From contig NZ_CP059851.1 in NCBI RefSeq assembly GCF_014117445.1, positions 558,001-622,000 on the forward strand: a stretch of DNA of 64,000 nucleotides, written 5' to 3'. Below the pieces are notes generated by a model. It was given only the letters and a program-made list of their open reading frames with translations. It had not been told where the DNA came from and ran no database searches. Of the stretch, positions 59,509 through 64,000 are shown in pieces. This stretch comes from Sandaracinobacteroides saxicola (lineage in GTDB: Bacteria; Pseudomonadota; Alphaproteobacteria; Sphingomonadales; Sphingomonadaceae). The first letter of the stretch is position 1; each line of letters starts with the position of its first letter. The position numbers were made by a program, and so were the translations under genes.

Positions 59509-59536
59509 CCTATAGCAGCTTGGTGACAAATGTCAG
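59509..59536 (-). promoter_or_regulatory. promoter with TGACA-AA-TGTCA palindrome
   Basis: Minus strand CTGACA (59536-59531), 16 nt, TATAGG (59514-59509). The perfect repeat TGACA-aa-TGTCA (59524-59535) overlaps the -35 and could be an operator for the LuxR-type gene itself. Confidence 0.5.
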
Positions 59537-59555
59537 CACATGATGCGCAGCCGCG

Positions 59556-59879
59556 CTATTGACTCGTGAGTTTCAGCCCGGCGATGCACATGATGAGGCC
59601 GAGGAGCAGCAAAATCCGCAGCAGGCCGGCACTTTCGCCGAAGAACATGAGCCCGGTGACCATGGCGCCGGCGGCGCCGATGCCGACCCAGACGGCATAG
59701 GCGGTGCCGAGCGGGATGGTGCGGCTGGCGCGCTCCAGCAGACCCATCGACAGGGTGACGCAGACCAGGAAGCCCAAGGTCCAGGGCAGGTTGCGGAAGC
59801 CGTCGGCGAAGCGCAGGCAGATCGTGAAGCCAACCTCGAACAGACCGCCGAGGATGAGCAGGAACCAGGCCATGTTCAT
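59556..59879 (-). CDS. small multidrug resistance family transporter (Gdx/SugE-like)
   Basis: 107 residues, four membrane helices, with the conserved Glu in [13 protein letters not shown] (helix 1) and [29 protein letters not shown], closest to the SugE/Gdx branch that exports guanidinium rather than drugs. It works as an antiparallel dimer coupled to protons. No guanidine riboswitch could be seen in the 78 bp before it. Confidence 0.88.
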   Translation of the reverse strand: MNMAWFLLILGGLFEVGFTICLRFADGFRNLPWTLGFLVCVTLSMGLLERASRTIPLGTAYAVWVGIGAAGAMVTGLMFFGESAGLLRILLLLGLIMCIAGLKLTSQ

Positions 59880-59957
59880 TTCCGGCGTTCCCTTGCTGGA
59901 CAGTCGCGCGCACCCACCCTATGCGGCGGCGGGGACGGGCGCAAACGAGGAACCATC

Positions 59958-60539
59958 ATGCGTATCGACGCCGTGCCGATTGGCAAGAATCCCCCGCAGG
60001 ACGTGAACGTCATCATCGAATGCCCGCTGGGGGGCGAGCCGGTGAAATATGAGCTGGACAAGGCCTCGGGCGCGCTGTTCGTCGACCGGATCGTGCATAC
60101 CTCGATGCGCTATCCGACCAACTATGGCTTCATCCCGCATACGCTGGCGGAGGATGGCGACCCCATCGATGCGCTGATCGTCAGCCGCACGCCGTTCATT
60201 CCGGGCTGCATCGCCCGCGCCCGCCCGGTGGGGGTGATGATGATGGAGGATGACGCCGGCGGTGACGCGAAGCTGCTGTGCGTGCCGGTGGACAAGCTGT
60301 TTCCCTATTACACCAACGTCAACAATTACACCGACCTGCCCGCCATCCTGATTTCGCAGATCGAGCATTTCTTCAAGCATTACAAGGATCTGGAACCCGG
60401 AAAGTGGGTGAAGTTCAACGGCTGGCGGGATCGGGACGTGGCCGAGCGGCTGATCCTGGAAGCAATCGAGCGGGCATCCCAGGCGGCGCGCGGGGAGGTG
60501 TATGTGAAACCCAAGCTCCACGAAGGGGCGCCGGCTTAA
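59958..60539 (+). CDS. ppa: inorganic pyrophosphatase
   Basis: 193 residues, family [15 protein letters not shown], the signature [11 protein letters not shown], and VNNYTDLP are diagnostic. Hydrolyses pyrophosphate with Mg. GAGGAA precedes the ATG. Its stop overlaps the convergent GNAT stop by 4 bp. Confidence 0.95.
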   Translation: MRIDAVPIGKNPPQDVNVIIECPLGGEPVKYELDKASGALFVDRIVHTSMRYPTNYGFIPHTLAEDGDPIDALIVSRTPFIPGCIARARPVGVMMMEDDAGGDAKLLCVPVDKLFPYYTNVNNYTDLPAILISQIEHFFKHYKDLEPGKWVKFNGWRDRDVAERLILEAIERASQAARGEVYVKPKLHEGAPA

Positions 60540-61018
60540 GCGTCGGCGGCCAATCGTTTGAGCGCGTCGCCCTGCAGGCGATAGACCGTCCATTCCTCCA
60601 TCGGTTCGGCGCCGAGCGAGCGGTAGAAGCCGATGGCGGGTTTGTTCCAGTCGAGCACCGACCATTCGAAGCGTGTGCAGCCGCGTGCGACGGCAAGCGC
60701 GGCGATATGCGCGAGCAGCGCCTTGCCGGCGCCGGAGCCGCGCGCGTCGGGGGTGACGTAGAGATCCTCGAGGTAGATGCCGCGCCAGCCGGTCCAGGTG
60801 GAGAAATTGTGGAAGAAGAGGGCGAAGCCGATGGCGGCACCCTGTTGTTCGGCGATGATCGCCTCGACCGCGGGCGGGTCGCTGAACAGGGCGGCGTGCA
60901 GGTCGGCCTCGGTGGCGACGACCTTGTCGGGCTCCTTTTCGTAGGCGGCGAGGTCGCGGACGAACCGCATGATCTGCGGCACGTCGGCGGGGACGGCGTC
61001 GCGGATGATCGGGGTCAT
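60536..61018 (-). CDS. GNAT acetyltransferase, diamine-acetyltransferase-like
   Basis: 160 residues from the ATG at 61018. Acetyl-CoA loop [44 protein letters not shown] and [32 protein letters not shown] match the spermidine/spermine acetyltransferase-like branch. The natural substrate is unknown. It overlaps the TfoX-like stop by 4 bp. Confidence 0.87.
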   Translation of the reverse strand: MTPIIRDAVPADVPQIMRFVRDLAAYEKEPDKVVATEADLHAALFSDPPAVEAIIAEQQGAAIGFALFFHNFSTWTGWRGIYLEDLYVTPDARGSGAGKALLAHIAALAVARGCTRFEWSVLDWNKPAIGFYRSLGAEPMEEWTVYRLQGDALKRLAADA

Positions 61019-61347
61019 TTTTTCGGCTTCTTCGCCCGCCGCGCGGCGGCCAGCGCCAAGGCGGCCCATTCGCGCAGGATGTCGGGATCGTCCATCGCGG
61101 CGTCGGGCGCGCGGTGATAGCTCATGGCGATGGGCTTGCCCTTGCCGTCATAGGTGAAGGGCTCCAGCCCCTCGGCCTCGAAGATCGGCTTCGTCTGCCC
61201 GTCCACCTTCAGGTAGAGCGTGTCGTCGCCGACCAGGCCGATGCTGAAGCCGTCGATGCCGACACCATGCCCGCCGAACATGGCCCGGATGCGGACATGG
61301 CCCAGCGGTTCGAGACTTTCCACCAGATAGTCGTGAAAGGCATTCAT
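61015..61347 (-). CDS. TfoX N-terminal domain protein
   Basis: 110 residues: LVESLEPLGHVRIRAMFGGHGVGIDGFSIGLVGDDTLYLKVD is the TfoX N-terminal fold, with a Lys-rich tail (RRAKKPKK). Stand-alone copies are common in alphaproteobacteria and are not proven competence regulators. The ATG at 61347 is used; the upstream extension is not family-like. Linked to the GNAT gene. Confidence 0.85.
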   Translation of the reverse strand: MNAFHDYLVESLEPLGHVRIRAMFGGHGVGIDGFSIGLVGDDTLYLKVDGQTKPIFEAEGLEPFTYDGKGKPIAMSYHRAPDAAMDDPDILREWAALALAAARRAKKPKK

Positions 61348-61370
61348 CGGTGACGTCCCCACCCCCGTCT

Positions 61371-61388
61371 CCTCCCCTAAAGGGGAGG
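61371..61388. repeat. short GC hairpin between tfoX-like gene and ispG
   Basis: CCTCCCCT-aa-AGGGGAGG, directly upstream of the TfoX-like gene and 5 bp from the ispG stop. Perfect 8 bp arms but no T-run. Similar to the AGGGGAG-type elements near 17426 and 19620. Confidence 0.45.
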
Positions 61389-61393
61389 GGAGG

Positions 61394-62521
61394 TCACTCC
61401 GCGGCCTGAAGCGCCGCCTCTGCATTGGCGGCGTCGATTTCGGCCGCCTTTTTCTCGACCAGGGCGACGATGTGGTCGACCATCGCCTCTGAGGAAATCT
61501 GGTGGTCGGTGACGCCGGAGAGATAGACCATGTGGCGGCCGTTGCCGCCGCCGGTCAGGCCGATGTCGGTCTCGCGCGCTTCGCCGGGGCCGTTGACGAC
61601 ACAGCCGAGCACGGAGAGCGACAGCGGCGTGGTGATGTGGGCGAGGCGGGTTTCCAGCGTTTCCACGGTGCGCACCACGTCGAAGCCCTGCCGGGCGCAG
61701 CTGGGGCAGCTGATGACCTTGACGCCGCGGGCGCGGATGCCGAGCGACTTCAGGATGTGGTAGCCGACCTTCACTTCCTCCACCGGGTCGGCGGAGAGCG
61801 AGACGCGGATGGTGTCGCCGACGCCGCTCCACAGCAGCATGCCAAGACCGATGGAGCTTTTGACGGTGCCGCCGATCAGGCCGCCGGCCTCGGTGATGCC
61901 GAGGTGGAGCGGATAATCGGTGCGGGCCGCGAGTTCGGAATAGGCCGCGACCGCGAGGAACACGTCCGACGCCTTCACCGAAATCTTGAACTCGTGGAAA
62001 TCATTGTCCTCGAGCAGCCTGGCATGTTCGAGCGCGCTTTCGACCAGCGCCTCGGGACAGGGTTCGCCATATTTTTCGAGCAGGTGCTTTTCCAGGCTGC
62101 CGGCGTTGACGCCGATGCGGATCGAGCAGCCATTGGCCTTGGCGGCGCGGACGACTTCGCGGATGCGCTCGTCGCTGCCGATGTTGCCGGGGTTGATGCG
62201 CAGGCAGGCGGCGCCGGCGTCGGCGGCTTCCAGCGCGCGTTTGTAGTGAAAGTGGATGTCGGCGACGAGCGGCACGCGCGCGGCCTTGGCGATCAGCCTG
62301 AAGCCCTGGGTGGCCTCGACCGTGGGGCAGGAGACGCGGATGATGTCGGCGCCGACTTCCTCGCAGGCGCGGATCTGGTTGATGGTGGCGACCGCGTCCT
62401 CGGTCGGGGTGTTGGTCATGGTCTGCACGGTTACGGCCGCGTCGCCGCCGACGGGCACCTTGCCGACCATGATCTGGCGTGATTTGCGGCGGGCGATATC
62501 GCGCCACGGACGAACGGACAT
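61394..62521 (-). CDS. ispG: (E)-4-hydroxy-3-methylbut-2-enyl-diphosphate synthase
   Basis: 375 residues. It converts MEcPP to HMBPP in the MEP isoprenoid pathway using a 4Fe-4S cluster. N-terminal TIM barrel with [27 protein letters not shown] and ITEAGG; C-terminal Cys ligands in [13 protein letters not shown] and [21 protein letters not shown]. Ferredoxin- or flavodoxin-dependent. Alone between two hairpin regions; the pal gene lies 60 bp upstream on the same strand. Confidence 0.96.
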   Translation of the reverse strand: MSVRPWRDIARRKSRQIMVGKVPVGGDAAVTVQTMTNTPTEDAVATINQIRACEEVGADIIRVSCPTVEATQGFRLIAKAARVPLVADIHFHYKRALEAADAGAACLRINPGNIGSDERIREVVRAAKANGCSIRIGVNAGSLEKHLLEKYGEPCPEALVESALEHARLLEDNDFHEFKISVKASDVFLAVAAYSELAARTDYPLHLGITEAGGLIGGTVKSSIGLGMLLWSGVGDTIRVSLSADPVEEVKVGYHILKSLGIRARGVKVISCPSCARQGFDVVRTVETLETRLAHITTPLSLSVLGCVVNGPGEARETDIGLTGGGNGRHMVYLSGVTDHQISSEAMVDHIVALVEKKAAEIDAANAEAALQAAE

Positions 62522-62581
62522 GGGACCTCGCTTCTGCTTGCCCGCCCGCTTTACCGCGTGATGGGACTATAGGGAAGCGAC

Positions 62582-63133
62582 CTATCCCGCCGCACCCGAG
62601 ATGATGACCGTCACCGCGCGGCGGTTCTGTGCCCAGGCGGCTTCGTCGCTGCCTTCGGCCACCGGGCGCTCCTTGCCATAGGAGATGACCGACATGCGCG
62701 ACGCATCGACGCCGTTCGCCGCGAGGAAATTCTTGGCGGCGTTGGCGCGGCGTTCGCCGAGCGCGAGGTTATACTCGCGGGTGCCGCGTTCGTCGGCATG
62801 CCCCTCGATGCTGACCTTGACGCCGCTGTACTGCGTCAGCCAGGTGGCCTGCTTGCCGAGCGTTTGGCGGGCGTCCTCGTCCAGCTCATAGCTGTCGGTG
62901 GCGAACAGCACGCGGTCGCTGCCGGATTGCGCGACGAAATCGGCGCTGCTGCCGGGGACGGCGGTGGTGCCGACCGCCGGGGTGGCGGGCGCCGGGCCGG
63001 GTTCGGCGGCGGGCGGGGTGGCGGGCGCGGCCTGCGGCGGCGGCGGGGGCAGGTCGGCGGCCTTGCGCCCGCAGGCGGCGAGCGCAAGCAGACTGGTGAG
63101 GGTGATGAGGGTGAGCGTGGTCTTGCGCATCAT
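62582..63133 (-). CDS. pal: peptidoglycan-associated lipoprotein Pal
   Basis: 183 residues. Lipobox LLALAAC; a Pro/Ala-rich linker to about residue 60; then the OmpA-like domain with LFATDSYELDEDARQTL and SIEGHADERGTREYNLALGERRANAAKNFL, which binds peptidoglycan. Part of the Tol-Pal system that holds the outer membrane at division. AAGGAG precedes ATGATG at 63133. 38 bp after tolB. Confidence 0.95.
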   Translation of the reverse strand: MMRKTTLTLITLTSLLALAACGRKAADLPPPPPQAAPATPPAAEPGPAPATPAVGTTAVPGSSADFVAQSGSDRVLFATDSYELDEDARQTLGKQATWLTQYSGVKVSIEGHADERGTREYNLALGERRANAAKNFLAANGVDASRMSVISYGKERPVAEGSDEAAWAQNRRAVTVIISGAAG

Positions 63134-63171
63134 CTTGCTCCTTCGCGGCCCATTATCCGTTTCGTGGCACG

Positions 63172-64000
63172 TCATGGCAACAACGGCGACCAGGCGGGAT
63201 CGCTCCCGTCGCGCGGTGTGGCAATTCGTCGGTCATTCACACCCGTCAAATCGACGCTGCGCAACTGCACCCGTCCTGACCCTTGCACGGTTCGGCTGAA
63301 CAGGATCACCCGACCGTTGGGCGCCCAGGTGGGATTTTCATCCTGCCAGGCATCGGTGAGCAGCCGTTCGCCGCTGCCATCGGGGCGGATGACGGCGATG
63401 CGGAACTTGCCGGCAACAATTCGGGTGAAGGCGATGAGGTCGCCGCGCGGCGACCAGACCGGCGAGGCGGCGCGGCCCTCGCCGAAACTGATGCGCTGCT
63501 GCCCGCTGCCGTCGGCGTTCATGACATAGAGCTGTTGCGTGCCGCCGCGGTCGCTTTCGAACACGATGCGCTTGCCGTCCGGGCTGGGGCTGGGGCTGGT
63601 ATCGATGGCGCTGCTGCCGGTCAGGCGGCGGGTGGCGCGGCTGGCGATGTCATAGGCCAGGATGTCGGCGTTGCCGCTGCTGGTGACGCTGAAATAGAGC
63701 GTGCCGCCGTCCGGCGAGAAGCGCGGCGCGAAGCTCATGCTGGCGAAGTCGCCGACCGCTTCCTGACGGCCGCTGCCGACATTGTAGAGCCAGACGCGCG
63801 GCCGGTTGTTGGCGAAGGACATGTAGGTGATGGTCTGCTGGTTCGGCGCGAAGCGCGGCGTCAGGACCAGGCTGGCGCCGCTGGTCAGGAAACGGTGGTT
63901 GGCGCCGTCCTGGTCCATGATGGCGAGGCGCTTGATGCGTTTGGTCTTGGGGCCTTCCTCGCTGACATAGACGATGCGGCTGTCGAAATAGCCATTCTCG
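63172..64000 (-). CDS. tolB: TolB, C-terminal part (cut by window edge)
   Basis: About 276 residues are visible and the frame stays open to the window end. The beta-propeller repeats are clear: [76 protein letters not shown] and [15 protein letters not shown]. TolB sits in the periplasm and links Pal to TolA. The order tolB-pal is the standard one; the rest of the tol operon lies outside. Confidence 0.95.
   Translation of the reverse strand, partial: ENGYFDSRIVYVSEEGPKTKRIKRLAIMDQDGANHRFLTSGASLVLTPRFAPNQQTITYMSFANNRPRVWLYNVGSGRQEAVGDFASMSFAPRFSPDGGTLYFSVTSSGNADILAYDIASRATRRLTGSSAIDTSPSPSPDGKRIVFESDRGGTQQLYVMNADGSGQQRISFGEGRAASPVWSPRGDLIAFTRIVAGKFRIAVIRPDGSGERLLTDAWQDENPTWAPNGRVILFSRTVQGSGRVQLRSVDLTGVNDRRIATPRDGSDPAWSPLLP

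Noticed and set aside
59880-59957. Guanidine riboswitch before the SMR gene
   Set aside because: No paired mini-ykkC hairpins or other recognisable aptamer in the 78 bp leader.
61371-61388. Terminator for ispG or tfoX-like gene
   Set aside because: Hairpin lacks a T-run on either strand and its loop is only 2 nt; listed as a repeat instead.

Overview
The window is a 64 kb stretch of GC-rich chromosome from an alphaproteobacterium, most likely a member of the Sphingomonadales. Three blocks support this: a PhyR-NepR-EcfG general stress response locus, a ChvI/ChvG two-component system followed by a short HPr kinase, RapZ, a mannose-type EIIA and HPr, and murA followed by a DUF2948 gene. The genus cannot be fixed from sequence alone. 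The left edge falls in an AT-richer stretch and the right edge cuts tolB. No rRNA, tRNA, CRISPR array or intact insertion sequence was seen.

Layout. 0.3-5.6 kb: PLD-like protein, Mpo1-like protein, carbonic anhydrase, lipoprotein, J-domain protein and a HEPN/MNT toxin-antitoxin pair. 5.6-13.1 kb: pckA facing a tightly overlapping chvI-chvG-hprK-rapZ-EIIA-HPr-hydrolase-TPR run. 13.1-17.3 kb: ABA4-like membrane protein and a PLP dehydratase, then an AT-richer accessory patch with an AbrB/VapC pair, a DUF4236 protein and a potassium channel. 17.4-34.2 kb: a 16-gene catabolic or uptake cluster arranged as three operons around a GntR/UTRA repressor. It contains a TonB-dependent receptor, three proteins with Tat-type signals, a c-type cytochrome, two MmgE/PrpD proteins, a CoA ligase, an amidase, a HapK-like protein and an SDR. 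The palindrome TGTCCGGACA lies in the receptor promoter and at the start of the divergent MmgE operon. 34.2-44 kb: HigBA-like pair, dcd, UPF0262, serine hydrolase, ung, alkylsulfatase, beta-helix protein, GST, murA.

44-53.2 kb is a general stress response island. nepR-ecfG-phyK diverge from phyR. Around them lie a DUF1328-Dps-flavin protein operon, a repeat lipoprotein, two small uncharacterised genes and a second set of receiver and kinase genes. Five promoters match the EcfG pattern (GGAAC, 16 nt, CGTT, or 17 nt before GTT) and a sixth is a near match, so most of this island appears to be one regulon.

53.2-64 kb is mostly housekeeping: aroK-aroB, queF, a RadC-like JAB protein, a membrane-tethered LuxR-type regulator, an SMR transporter, ppa, a GNAT, a TfoX-like protein, ispG, pal and the end of tolB. 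Coordinates and start codons come from reading the sequence. Family names rest on recognised motifs, and no database search was run.
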